Source: Wolbachia endosymbiont (group B) of Hofmannophila pseudospretella (lineage in GTDB: Bacteria; Pseudomonadota; Alphaproteobacteria; Rickettsiales; Anaplasmataceae). Taken from it: a DNA stretch of 64,000 nt. The translations under genes and the position numbers were made by a program. Shown piece by piece: positions 53,651-62,569 of this stretch (the first letter of the stretch is position 1; every line of letters begins with the position of its first letter). The DNA lies in NCBI RefSeq assembly GCF_964028515.1, contig NZ_OZ034788.1:434001-498000 (forward strand), in the 5' to 3' direction. The notes under the pieces are model-generated. The model worked only from the letters and a program-made list of their open reading frames with translations, was not told where the DNA came from and searched no databases.

Positions 53651-53791
53651 GTCAACCTTTATTCATATATTAATTACAATTTAAATACAATAAACAGCTC
53701 AAGTCAAACTAATTGTACCTCTTTTACCTAAAAATACAATATAGCCCCCTACAATCACTCATAAAAGGAAGATCTAGGATAATAAACTTTT

Positions 53792-55591
53792 TTATATATC
53801 ATCAATCATAGCATGATTAACTTCTACTCTATACTTTGATTTTAGATAGCTAATTAACTGTTCCTTTAGCGATATCATCACACGTTTTCCGGTGTCAAGC
53901 ATGTTTAATTTACCATTTGATGAATGCATTTCTTTTAGAACGCCTATTATAATTTCATTATTGTATTGAATAGGATCTGTTACCGAATTAGTTGTTTTCA
54001 TATTGAAAATCTCTTCTATGAAAGAAAAAGGGTAGTTTTGTTCATTGCGTTGTATTTGCTGGCCTTTAACCAATTTTATACCTTGCATTTCTTCCAAATC
54101 TATCTTTTCTCTTAGTTGAACTGCTACTTCTTGTCCCATTTTAAACATTCTTTCTTTTATAAATTCACTACGCCAAAGCTTTATGGCTGATTCCCTACTT
54201 TCTTCAAAATTTTGTAATTTAGGAGGAACGATATCACTGATTTTTACACCAACAACAGTATCTCCAATACCCTTAAAATAACTCTTCTGATCTTTCTCGC
54301 GTGAAAAAATGAAAGAAATGAAATCACTGAAATTTCCTACTTCATTACCACTTTGGTCTTTTCCACTAGCATCTACTGGACCAATGGTTTGTATAGGTAA
54401 ATTGTAATTATTGGAGATTTCTTCAATCGTTGCACCATTGTATATCTTATAATTCACTTGATTTATGAAATCATTGACTTTTTCAAAAGACTTTTGATTG
54501 GTTAAAACTGACCTTATGTCTTTTTTTAAATCAACCAAGTCTTCATCAGAGATTTTATGTATGCTTTCTACCTTTATTACGTGCCATCCAAAATTGCTTG
54601 TTAAAACTTCACTTACTTCACCTGTTTTGAGAGCAAATACCTTTTCTCTCATATTTTCAGGTAAGAAATCCTTAGTTATATTATTTACTCTGGTTTCTTC
54701 AAGTTTTACTTTACTGAACTCTTCTATTATGTGTTCAAGGCTTGCTTTACTTTCTTCAAGCGCCCTTCTTGCTATTTCAGCTTTTTCTTTGGTAGAAAAT
54801 ATCACATTAAATATGTCTCTTTGATCTTTAAGTTCCTGATGTTCTATTACACTATCAACCTCTTCATCTGAGATTCTGATTTGATCCTCAAAATACTTTT
54901 GATCCAGAGAAATATATTGTGCAGTTCGATATTCAGGATAATAAAAATTAAACTTATTTCTTTCATACAAATCAAGTAAGGCTTGATCATCTGGTTCAGG
55001 AACGTTTATAATTGCATCCCCAGTTATTTTAACAATATCAATTACTCTAGTTTGGTAGCGATTTTTGTATATCTGCTCATCAACACTCTCACCAAAAGTT
55101 ACCGGATAATTATCTTTAAATAATGAAGTCATGAACATCATTGCAGGCAGAATTTTCTCTAGCTTTTCTATATACTCCTTTTCTGTTATATGCAGGCTAT
55201 TTAGAGTTTGATGAAACTTATTATGGTCAAATTCTCCTTTATCATCCTGAAAGTACTTGGTATTTTTAATATGGCTTTTGATAGATTCTTCTCCAGCTTT
55301 TAATCCAAGTTCGCTAATTAGGTTAAACAATAGTTTTTGCTCTATAAGTGCGTTAAGTAAATCATATTTCAGCTTTTTTACTTGTTCTTTACTTACATCA
55401 GATCCAGAAATTTGCTTTTCATAATTTTGATATAGTAATTTATATTCATCTGATGTTATAACTTCCTTTCCTACTTTAGCTAATTCTTTCCTTTCATCAT
55501 CATTTGATAAAAGATTGCCAATCCCCATAAAGATTAATAAGCAAACTAAAAGGAGAACTATTGCCTTGGTAAAAAAATTTCTAATACTCAT
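53792..55591 (-). CDS. ppiD: PpiD/SurA-like membrane-anchored peptidyl-prolyl isomerase
   Basis: PpiD is a periplasmic chaperone, anchored in the inner membrane next to the translocon, that receives exported proteins. The 599-aa protein has an N-terminal membrane anchor (FFTKAIVLLLVCLLIFMGIG) and a SurA_N-like chaperone region with long helices. A parvulin-type domain follows at about 225-360 (FNVIFSTKEKAEIARRALEE, KTGEVSEVLTSNFGWHVIKV), and then a second rotamase-like region. The length equals E. coli PpiD (623 aa) closely. SecD in this window is a functional partner in export. It is a stand-alone gene. Confidence 0.9.
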   Translation of the reverse strand: MSIRNFFTKAIVLLLVCLLIFMGIGNLLSNDDERKELAKVGKEVITSDEYKLLYQNYEKQISGSDVSKEQVKKLKYDLLNALIEQKLLFNLISELGLKAGEESIKSHIKNTKYFQDDKGEFDHNKFHQTLNSLHITEKEYIEKLEKILPAMMFMTSLFKDNYPVTFGESVDEQIYKNRYQTRVIDIVKITGDAIINVPEPDDQALLDLYERNKFNFYYPEYRTAQYISLDQKYFEDQIRISDEEVDSVIEHQELKDQRDIFNVIFSTKEKAEIARRALEESKASLEHIIEEFSKVKLEETRVNNITKDFLPENMREKVFALKTGEVSEVLTSNFGWHVIKVESIHKISDEDLVDLKKDIRSVLTNQKSFEKVNDFINQVNYKIYNGATIEEISNNYNLPIQTIGPVDASGKDQSGNEVGNFSDFISFIFSREKDQKSYFKGIGDTVVGVKISDIVPPKLQNFEESRESAIKLWRSEFIKERMFKMGQEVAVQLREKIDLEEMQGIKLVKGQQIQRNEQNYPFSFIEEIFNMKTTNSVTDPIQYNNEIIIGVLKEMHSSNGKLNMLDTGKRVMISLKEQLISYLKSKYRVEVNHAMIDDI

Positions 55592-55721
55592 TGTAAACTC
55601 AGTTAACTAACACTTAAATTTAGAATAGCAATAATTTAATATTTGTAAATCTATTAACAAATTAGCTAATATATGTAATATTGTAGTGTATTAAATTGAA
55701 TGGAAGCTTATATTAACCTAA

Positions 55722-56555
55722 GAGCCTGTAAGTGATCTCTGAATATGGTAAGATGAGGTATAGTTGACATGAGGTAAAGTATGAGGAATACATATCCAAG
55801 TGACATAAGTTGTGAAAAATTCGAAAAGATTAGACTAATTTTAGAAAGCGTGCGCAAGAAAACAAAGCCAAGAAGATTAGGTTTATATGAGTTATTTTGT
55901 GGTGTGCTTTATGTACTAAAAAGTGGCTATCAATGGCGAATGCTTCCAAAAGAGTTTCCAAGATGGCGAAATTGTTACGATTACTTTAAGAAATGGAGTA
56001 AAAAAACGAATGAAGATAGAGAAAGTGTTCTAGAAATTGTCTTAAAAAAATTGGTTGGAGAGAACAGTGGTCGGAATACCAAAACAAGCTTCTGCATCAT
56101 TGATGCCCAAAGTGTAAAAAATACCGATACTGCTGAAGAAAAAGGTTATGATGCTGGCAAGAAAATTTCAGTAATAAAGCGTCATATCGCAGTTGATACA
56201 CAAGGTTTGACACACGCAATTCATATAACAACGGCAGAAATAACTGATCGTAGCAGTGCTTTGACAATGGTTAAAAATGCTAAATAAAGTCTCTCTGAAG
56301 TTAAAAACATACTGGTTGATGCAGGCTACACTGGAGAAAATTTTGCAACACAGATGAAAGTAACTATTGGTGCAACTGTTGAGGTGAAGCGAATTACACA
56401 CCTTTGCTGTATTGCCAAAAAGATGGGTTGTTGAGAGATCTTTTGCCTGGTTGGAAAAATGTAGGCGATTTTGGAAAAATTGCGAGCGTAAACTTAATAC
56501 TAGCCTACAAATTTGCTTTTACTTCTTTCCTCCTCAAAAGATTATGAACAGGTTC
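55722..56555 (+). mobile_element. IS5-family insertion sequence, decayed copy, 834 bp
   Basis: The left end GAGCCTGTAAGTGATCTC and the complement of the right end (GAACCTGTTCATAATCTT) form the same inverted repeat as the IS in recG. TAA is duplicated on both sides (55719-55721 and 56556-56558). The element is 28 bp shorter than the recG copy and its transposase is broken. Confidence 0.85.
55781..56517 (+). pseudogene. IS5-family transposase, broken
   Basis: The frame reads NTYPSDISCEKFEKI, VLYVLKSGYQWRMLPKEFPR, SFCIIDAQSVKNTDTAEEKG and ITDRSSALTMVKNAK, without the poly-A frameshift of the recG copy (seven A's here). A TAA at 56285-56287 replaces the Glu codon that follows, and a later deletion near 56380 (VEVKRIT against VEVIKRNELHT) shifts the frame again. 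The rest (PKRWVVERSFAWLEKCRRFW) is still recognisable. Dead gene in a visible element. Confidence 0.85.
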
Positions 56556-56661
56556 TAAGAGATAAGAAATATAAACCAAAAAGCCATTGGATGACAAAGT
56601 TAATGCTTTTTTAGTTTTAATGGTTTATATTTTATTTCTATAACAGTAAAGGAATATTAAA

Positions 56662-57267
56662 ATGGGAGATGTTTTTTCGATGTCAATGGAATCTTCTAAA
56701 GACAATAAAGATAGAAATGAACAATTTCTCATGCAAGTAGCTGCTTGGTTGGTTGATAACACTAGCTTAACTTTTGATCAAATAGCACAATGTTGCAAGT
56801 TATCCCTTGAAAAAGTACAAGACATAGCTGATGAGGAAATAGAAGTTGAAAAATATGACCCTATTATTTCTGAAATAATTACTGAAAAAGAAATCGATAA
56901 TTGCAAAAAAAATCCAAATCGTGTACCAAATTTGATTATAAAAAATATAAAAAAAAGGGCAAAGACGATTAACTTTCTTGCCTTTGCTTCCACAGCAAGG
57001 CGTAGAGATAAACCTAATGCGATTTATTATTTGGTAAAAAAATTTCCTATCTTGAACAATAATGTGATAGCTAAGCTAGTTAGTACAACAAATTACACAG
57101 TTGAGCAGGTAAGAGATAGATCTCATCATAACATACTCAATATCAAACCTCAAGATCCTGTACTACTTGGTTTATGTAGCCAGGAAAATTTAGAAGCGGA
57201 AGTAGAAAAAGCGCAAGTAGAAGAAGAGAAGAAACAAAGATTAAAAAATATAAATAATAGCTATTGA
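56662..57267 (+). CDS. TrcR-type cell-cycle transcriptional regulator (DUF1013)
   Basis: This is an alphaproteobacterial DUF1013 protein, named TrcR in Caulobacter, where it is linked to CtrA-controlled cell-cycle transcription. The 201-aa product has the family blocks AAWLVDNTSLTFDQIAQCCK, LSLEKVQDIADEEIEVEKYD, KKNPNRVPNLIIK and DKPNAIYYLVKKFPILNNNV, with a second helix-turn-helix-like unit (IAKLVSTTNYTVEQVRDR). aagga lies 9 nt before the ATG at 56662. Its N-terminal 20 residues are more variable than the core. It lies between the dead IS5 copy and rho; conserved in Rickettsiales. Confidence 0.88.
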   Translation: MGDVFSMSMESSKDNKDRNEQFLMQVAAWLVDNTSLTFDQIAQCCKLSLEKVQDIADEEIEVEKYDPIISEIITEKEIDNCKKNPNRVPNLIIKNIKKRAKTINFLAFASTARRRDKPNAIYYLVKKFPILNNNVIAKLVSTTNYTVEQVRDRSHHNILNIKPQDPVLLGLCSQENLEAEVEKAQVEEEKKQRLKNINNSY

Positions 57268-57302
57268 TGATTCTCAAATTCTTGTACTTTGTTAATATTA
57301 GA

Positions 57303-57330
57303 TTGACTTGTTAGTTTTTATCAGTATAAT
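57303..57330 (+). promoter_or_regulatory. Promoter for rho
   Basis: -35 TTGACT (57303-57308), 16-nt spacer, -10 TATAAT (57325-57330). It implies a leader of about 120 nt before the rho ATG, long enough for the autogenous control known for rho in other bacteria, though no specific site is seen. Confidence 0.55.
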
Positions 57331-57456
57331 GTAAGTAAAGTATCTAGTTTAATAATAATTAAGTCTAAATACGCACTAAAAACTAGCTCAGCCTAATTTA
57401 TTGTTTTATATTCACATTTTAGGTTAGTAAGCATCAATTAAAATTTTTGGAGGATT

Positions 57457-58863
57457 ATGACAACAATTAATGAAGATGTCTTAGCAAAAGGAGAGGTTGT
57501 AGGTCAACCTGAAAAAAGCGAACAAATTCATAATGCTGACGCAGTAAAACAAATGACCAGTGAAGGTGCTGAAAAAAACAAGAAAACATTGGACCTGAGC
57601 GAATTGAAAGAGAAAACAGCAGAAGAATTGTTAGAACTAGCTGAAGAAAGAAAAATTTCAACTAGTGGTAAAGGCAATGGCAGGATGCTAAAACAGGAAA
57701 TGATATTCAGTTTAATGAAGAAAATGAGTGAAGAAGGAGGCATAACCACAGGAAGTGGAGTAGTGGAAATATTGCCTGATGGTTTTGGTTTCTTACGTTC
57801 ATCAAGTGCAAATTATGCTCCAAGTACCGATGATGTTTATATTTCCAATGGCCAAATAAAGAAGTTTAATTTACGTACAGGAGATATGGCATGTGGAGAA
57901 ATAAGGCCACCTGGTGATAAAGAAAGATATTTTACTTTAACTAAGGTTCAAAGTATAAACTCTACTGAAATCAGTGAATTAAGAAAGTACGTCCATTTTG
58001 ATAATTTGCTTCCGCTTTATCCTGAAAAAAGCCTCATTCTTGAAAACAACAGTAGCGGAGATAATAAAAAAGATATAAACATGCGTGCTGTAGATATAGT
58101 TACACCTCTTGGAAAAGGACAAAGAGCATTGATAGTTGCTCCACCTCGTACAGGAAAAACGATATTGCTTCAGCAAATGGCTCACTCTATAGCTACAAAT
58201 CATCCTGAAATAGAACTAATAGTATTACTTATAGATGAAAGACCCGAAGAGGTGACAGATATGATACGCTCTGTAAAGGGTGAAGTGGTAAGCTCTACAT
58301 TTGATGAACCTGCCTACCGTCATGTCCAACTTGCTGAAATAGTAATAGAAAAAGCTAAAAGAATGGTTGAACACAAAAAAGATGTAGTGATTTTGCTTGA
58401 TTCTATAACTCGCCTTGCACGTGCTTATAATGCAGTCATTCCTTCGTCTGGAAAGGTTCTAACCGGTGGTGTAGATTCAAATGCGCTGCAAAGACCAAAA
58501 CGCTTTTTTGGAGCAGCTCGTAATATTGAAAATGGTGGTTCTTTGACAATCATCGCTACAGCCCTTATAGAAACTGGTTCAAAAATGGATGATGTTATTT
58601 TTGAAGAGTTTAAAGGCACAGGTAATGCTGAAATTATACTAGATAGAAAACTTGCTGATAAACGTATATTCCCTGCTATTGATATTACAAAATCCGGAAC
58701 AAGGAAGGAAGAGCTATTAGTTGATAAGGCCATACTAAATAAAATATGGGTATTGCGTAGGATACTTAATCCTATGGGATCTGTTGAAGCAATGGAGTTT
58801 TTACGTGATAAACTACTTTTAACAAAGAGCAATGCTGACTTTTTTAACTCCATGAATCACTAA
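57457..58863 (+). CDS. rho: Transcription termination factor Rho
   Basis: Rho is the hexameric RNA helicase that ends transcription at unstructured C-rich sites. The 468-aa protein has a charged N-terminal extension (about 45 residues), the Rho_N helical domain (LKEKTAEELLELAEERKIST), the cold-shock RNA-binding domain (EILPDGFGFLRSSSANYAPS) and the RecA-type ATPase with Walker A (VAPPRTGKTILLQQ), Walker B (KDVVILLDSITRLARAYN) and the Q- and R-loop regions. ggagga precedes the ATG. No lesion is visible. Confidence 0.97.
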   Translation: MTTINEDVLAKGEVVGQPEKSEQIHNADAVKQMTSEGAEKNKKTLDLSELKEKTAEELLELAEERKISTSGKGNGRMLKQEMIFSLMKKMSEEGGITTGSGVVEILPDGFGFLRSSSANYAPSTDDVYISNGQIKKFNLRTGDMACGEIRPPGDKERYFTLTKVQSINSTEISELRKYVHFDNLLPLYPEKSLILENNSSGDNKKDINMRAVDIVTPLGKGQRALIVAPPRTGKTILLQQMAHSIATNHPEIELIVLLIDERPEEVTDMIRSVKGEVVSSTFDEPAYRHVQLAEIVIEKAKRMVEHKKDVVILLDSITRLARAYNAVIPSSGKVLTGGVDSNALQRPKRFFGAARNIENGGSLTIIATALIETGSKMDDVIFEEFKGTGNAEIILDRKLADKRIFPAIDITKSGTRKEELLVDKAILNKIWVLRRILNPMGSVEAMEFLRDKLLLTKSNADFFNSMNH

Positions 58864-59128
58864 AAGTAAGCCTATTATGATGGAGCAAAAAAGCAAAGCT
58901 CTCTTATAGCTAAAATAATTTGGATTTATCAAAATATATTAAGCTGGCAATCTACCTTAAGTTGCTATTCCAACTTATAGCACTGATTTTGATCAAAAAT
59001 TTTATGTAGTCAGTTTATTTATAATCGATTTTCCAGTGTCAGCCACTTAGATGACATCTTTTTGACTCTTAATATTAATATCAATTGTGTACCAGTGTTG
59101 ACATGACCCACTCAAAAGGGGATTGTAT
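58864..59128. other. 265-bp intergenic region with a worn palindromic repeat
   Basis: Between convergent rho and guaB. A single copy of the palindromic core (ttccagtgtcagccacttag, then atgaca) lies at 59031-59056. No gene or clear terminator is seen. Confidence 0.45.
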
Positions 59129-60616
59129 TTACTCTGAATCAGATGATAAATTAGATGCTTGGTAAGCGTAATTTGGAGCTTCCTGTGTAATGATTATATC
59201 ATGAGCATGACTTTCTCTTAACCCTGATGAAGTAATAGTGACAAATTTGCAGTTTTTTTTCATCTCTTCTATGTTACGGTTGCCAGTGTAACCCATTGCA
59301 GCTTGCAACCCACCAATTAACTGACAGATCACTCCTGAAGCTGGACCTTTAAAAGGAACTCTTGCTTCTACTCCTTGTGGGACTAAATCAAGTTTTGAAT
59401 CTTGAAAATAACGGCTAGCTGACCCTCGTTTCATTGCACTAATAGATCCCATTCCTCGATATTCCTTATATGCTCTACCCTTATACATGATAATCTCACC
59501 TGGGCTTTCCTCAGTACCAGCAAAGATTGAACCTATCATCACAGTATCAGCACCAGCTGCAATAGCTTTTGCAACATCTCCCGAATATTTTATTCCACCA
59601 TCAGCAATTAGTCTGACGTTTTTTGTTTTACAAACCTCTGCAATATTCTTGATCGCAGAGAATTGTGGCATACCAACGCCTGTAACTATTCTGGTAGTAC
59701 AAATTGATCCTGGCCCTATTCCAACTTTCACTGCATCAACACCAGCATCAATTAACGCTTCAGCAGCCTCCTTTGTTGTAATATTTCCGCCGATTAGTTG
59801 CGTATTCGGATACATCTTTTTTATTTCCTTAATGGTGCTGATAACGTTCTCGGAATGACCGTGAGCGGTATCTACAATAACCACATCAACTTCTTCTTTG
59901 ACCAAAGCTTCACATCTTTCTATACCGTCTTTTTTACCAGTACCAATTGCAGCGGCAACTCTGAGTCGACCTTTACTGTCTTTACATGAATTTGGATATC
60001 TATTGTATTTTTCGATGTCTTTAACTGTGATTAGACCTATGCAACAAGAATTTTCATCAACAACCAAAAGCTTCTCTATTCTATTTGCATGCAACAATTT
60101 CATTGCTGAGGCGCTGTTTACTGCCTGCTCTCGAACTGTTACTAACTTATCTTTTGTCATTACCTCGGAAACTTTTATATTCATGTTCTGGTCTTCAATA
60201 AACCTCACATCTCGATTAGTTAAAATTCCCACTAACTTGCGTTGATCAACTACAGGAATGCCGGAATAATTATACTCTCTCATTAATGAAACTGCTTCTG
60301 CAACCGTTTTATCTGGGGAAATTGTAATTGGGTTGTACACGATCCAGCTTTCATATTTTTTCACCCTTCTTACTTCTAACACTTGTTCATCTATTGATAA
60401 ATTCTTATGTATGCAACCTATTCCACCATGTTGGGCAATAGCTATTGCAAAGCCTGATTCAGTGACAGTGTCCATTGCAGAGGATATGAGAGGGATATTT
60501 AGTTCTATATTATTTGTTAGATAAGTTCTTGTGTCTGCATCACGAGGCAATACATCAGAATAGGCCGGTAAGAGAAGTACATCGTCAAACGAATAACAAG
60601 CTTCCATTTTTTTCAT
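59129..60616 (-). CDS. guaB: Inosine-5'-monophosphate dehydrogenase
   Basis: GuaB oxidises IMP to XMP with NAD, the committed step to GMP, feeding GuaA at 17-19 kb. The 495-aa protein has the TIM-barrel start (YSFDDVLLLPAYSDVLPRDA), the inserted CBS pair (about residues 95-210), the catalytic loop GIGPGSICTTRIVTGVG (nucleophilic Cys), the IMP phosphate site (ADGGIKYSGDVAKAIAAGAD) and the flap GASRYFQ-like SASRYFQDSKLDLVPQGVEA. The start could also be the second Met, three codons in. No lesion is visible. Confidence 0.97.
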   Translation of the reverse strand: MKKMEACYSFDDVLLLPAYSDVLPRDADTRTYLTNNIELNIPLISSAMDTVTESGFAIAIAQHGGIGCIHKNLSIDEQVLEVRRVKKYESWIVYNPITISPDKTVAEAVSLMREYNYSGIPVVDQRKLVGILTNRDVRFIEDQNMNIKVSEVMTKDKLVTVREQAVNSASAMKLLHANRIEKLLVVDENSCCIGLITVKDIEKYNRYPNSCKDSKGRLRVAAAIGTGKKDGIERCEALVKEEVDVVIVDTAHGHSENVISTIKEIKKMYPNTQLIGGNITTKEAAEALIDAGVDAVKVGIGPGSICTTRIVTGVGMPQFSAIKNIAEVCKTKNVRLIADGGIKYSGDVAKAIAAGADTVMIGSIFAGTEESPGEIIMYKGRAYKEYRGMGSISAMKRGSASRYFQDSKLDLVPQGVEARVPFKGPASGVICQLIGGLQAAMGYTGNRNIEEMKKNCKFVTITSSGLRESHAHDIIITQEAPNYAYQASNLSSDSE

Positions 60617-60739
60617 ATGCTTTATTTAAAGCTTATACGCCAATTAATGAAATTGCAATAGAGCTTTTGCAAAATTAGCCTGGCTCCAGCTATTTTTAGA
60701 TCAAAATAGGATAAAAGAGGGATGTAGCTCCTAATATAT

Positions 60740-61534
60740 TTATCGCAAAATTACATTATTTGCTAGCAAACAGAACTGCTCAATAGTTAAGCTTTCTGGA
60801 CGTTCTTCTCCACTCAGTTTAGCATTCTCAAGAATAGTTGAGACATCACTAGTTATACTTTGCAAGCTATTTCTCAGCATCTTTCTTCTTTGAGCGAACA
60901 CAGCACGTGTTAGATTTGTTAAGGTTTCTAGATTTACTGCAAATCTTGGAGTGGGTAAAGGTTTTACTGTAATTACTGAAGAATATACTTTTGGTCTTGG
61001 AAAAAATTCCTTAGGTTCAATATCAAATTCCTTTTTTATGTCGCATAGTAACTGGCTTAGCACTGATAGGGAACCATAATCTTTAGAATTAGGTTCTGCT
61101 GTAATACGCTCTGCTACCTCCTTTTGGAACATTAACGTCAAATTCGTAAAAAATTTTATATTATTTAACCACTTTAAAAATAACGCTACTGAGATATTGT
61201 AAGGCAAGTTAGCAATGACTTTGACTGGACATCCTACCAGCTCTTTTTCTACAACATTAAGTGCATCTGCTTCTATAATTCTATATTTTCCCTGATTCTC
61301 ATTTATCAATTGTTCGTGATGTTTCACTAAACTACTATCTTTTTCTATAGAAAGTAGAAACTTTGGATTATACGCCAATATTTCTCTTGTTAACGCACCA
61401 TACCCAGGACCAATTTCAATAACATTAAAATCTTTCAGGCTACCAGCTAAGGCAACTATTCTTTTTGTTATCTCATTCGATAAAATAAAATTTTGCCCTA
61501 GACTCTTTTTTGGCTTCAGTGAAAATTTTTTCAT
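60740..61534 (-). CDS. rsmA: 16S rRNA (adenine1518/1519-N6) dimethyltransferase
   Basis: RsmA (KsgA) dimethylates two adjacent adenosines in the 3'-terminal 16S rRNA hairpin as a late step of 30S assembly. The 264-aa protein has KKSLGQNFILS, the SAM motif VIEIGPGYGALTREIL, IEADALNV and the catalytic NLPYNISVALF. The C-terminal domain includes FFPRPKVYSSVITVKPLPTP and VFAQRRKMLRNSLQS. The length is normal. It diverges from the tRNA-Thr gene across a 77-bp gap. Confidence 0.96.
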   Translation of the reverse strand: MKKFSLKPKKSLGQNFILSNEITKRIVALAGSLKDFNVIEIGPGYGALTREILAYNPKFLLSIEKDSSLVKHHEQLINENQGKYRIIEADALNVVEKELVGCPVKVIANLPYNISVALFLKWLNNIKFFTNLTLMFQKEVAERITAEPNSKDYGSLSVLSQLLCDIKKEFDIEPKEFFPRPKVYSSVITVKPLPTPRFAVNLETLTNLTRAVFAQRRKMLRNSLQSITSDVSTILENAKLSGEERPESLTIEQFCLLANNVILR

Positions 61535-61566
61535 ATGATCTTAGTATGCAGTATTTTAAAAATTAG

Positions 61567-61596
61567 TTGACGAAAATTCATCAATAATTGTATATT
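61567..61596 (+). promoter_or_regulatory. Promoter for tRNA-Thr and probably tpiA
   Basis: -35 TTGACG (61567-61572), 18-nt spacer, -10 TATATT (61591-61596), 15 nt before the tRNA 5' end. Confidence 0.6.
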
Positions 61597-61611
61597 GTCA
61601 GTGTATTTAAT

Positions 61612-61684
<73 letters not shown>

Positions 61685-61708
61685 CTCTTATCCATACAAG
61701 TAAAGTTG

Positions 61709-62419
61709 ATGTCCTTTTTAATAGTAGCAAATTGGAAAATGAATGGAACACGTTCTTCATTTGTTGACTTTATAGGCAAACTTAACAACAAGAGCAACGA
61801 AATTACCTCTAAATTAGTAATTTGCCCTCCTTTTACATCATTTCCAAGCAGTATAGAGTTGAACAATAATATTAAAATAGGAGGACAGAATTGCCATCAT
61901 AAAGAGTTCGGTTCTTACACAGGTGAAATTAGTGCAGGAATGTTGAAGGAACTAGGATGTAGTTACGTAATACTTGGACATTCTGAAAGGGCTCATGAAA
62001 AAGATAGTGAAATAAAACTTAAATCGAAAACAGCAATAGAATCAGGATTACACCCAATCATCTGTGTAGGTGAAAACTCAGAAGATTATAAAAATAAAAA
62101 AACAAAAGAAGTAATAGAATATCAATGCAAAAACCGTTTGCCAACACAAGGTGAATATACCATAGCATACGAACCGATATGGGCAATAGGAACAGGAAAT
62201 GTGCCAAATAATGACGCAATTGCTGAGGTGATAGAGATAATAAAATTGTGTACTGGTAAAAAACACATTATATATGGTGGCTCAGTCAGCTCAGAAAATA
62301 TAGGAAACTTGCTCAGTATTCCAAATCTATTAGGAGTTTTAATTGGTAGTGCAAGCTTAGATTTTGATCACTTTTATCAAATTATACAACAAGTCGAGAA
62401 AAAACTTTCTCTTAATTAA
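61709..62419 (+). CDS. tpiA: Triosephosphate isomerase
   Basis: TpiA interconverts DHAP and glyceraldehyde-3-phosphate, used by Wolbachia mainly in the gluconeogenic direction (inference). ATG 61709 gives MSFLIVANWKMNGTRSSF, the family start (236 aa); an upstream in-frame start would lie inside the tRNA. The active site is complete: NWKMN (Lys), YVILGHSERA (His), AYEPIWAIGTG (Glu), IIYGGSVSSENI (phosphate loop) and GVLIGSASLD. No ribosome-binding site is obvious, although aaagttg lies just upstream. Confidence 0.96.
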   Translation: MSFLIVANWKMNGTRSSFVDFIGKLNNKSNEITSKLVICPPFTSFPSSIELNNNIKIGGQNCHHKEFGSYTGEISAGMLKELGCSYVILGHSERAHEKDSEIKLKSKTAIESGLHPIICVGENSEDYKNKKTKEVIEYQCKNRLPTQGEYTIAYEPIWAIGTGNVPNNDAIAEVIEIIKLCTGKKHIIYGGSVSSENIGNLLSIPNLLGVLIGSASLDFDHFYQIIQQVEKKLSLN

Positions 62420-62569
62420 TTCTAAAGGATAAATACGCTTATTGTCATGGTAAGGGAGTTGGCAAAATGTATCAAGGAGTTTTCTATTGGCTAAGGTTGT
62501 GACAATAAAGTTAAGCACTGCCAAAAACTATGGAAGAAGTCATTATAATTTGTATTATATCTTTATAAA

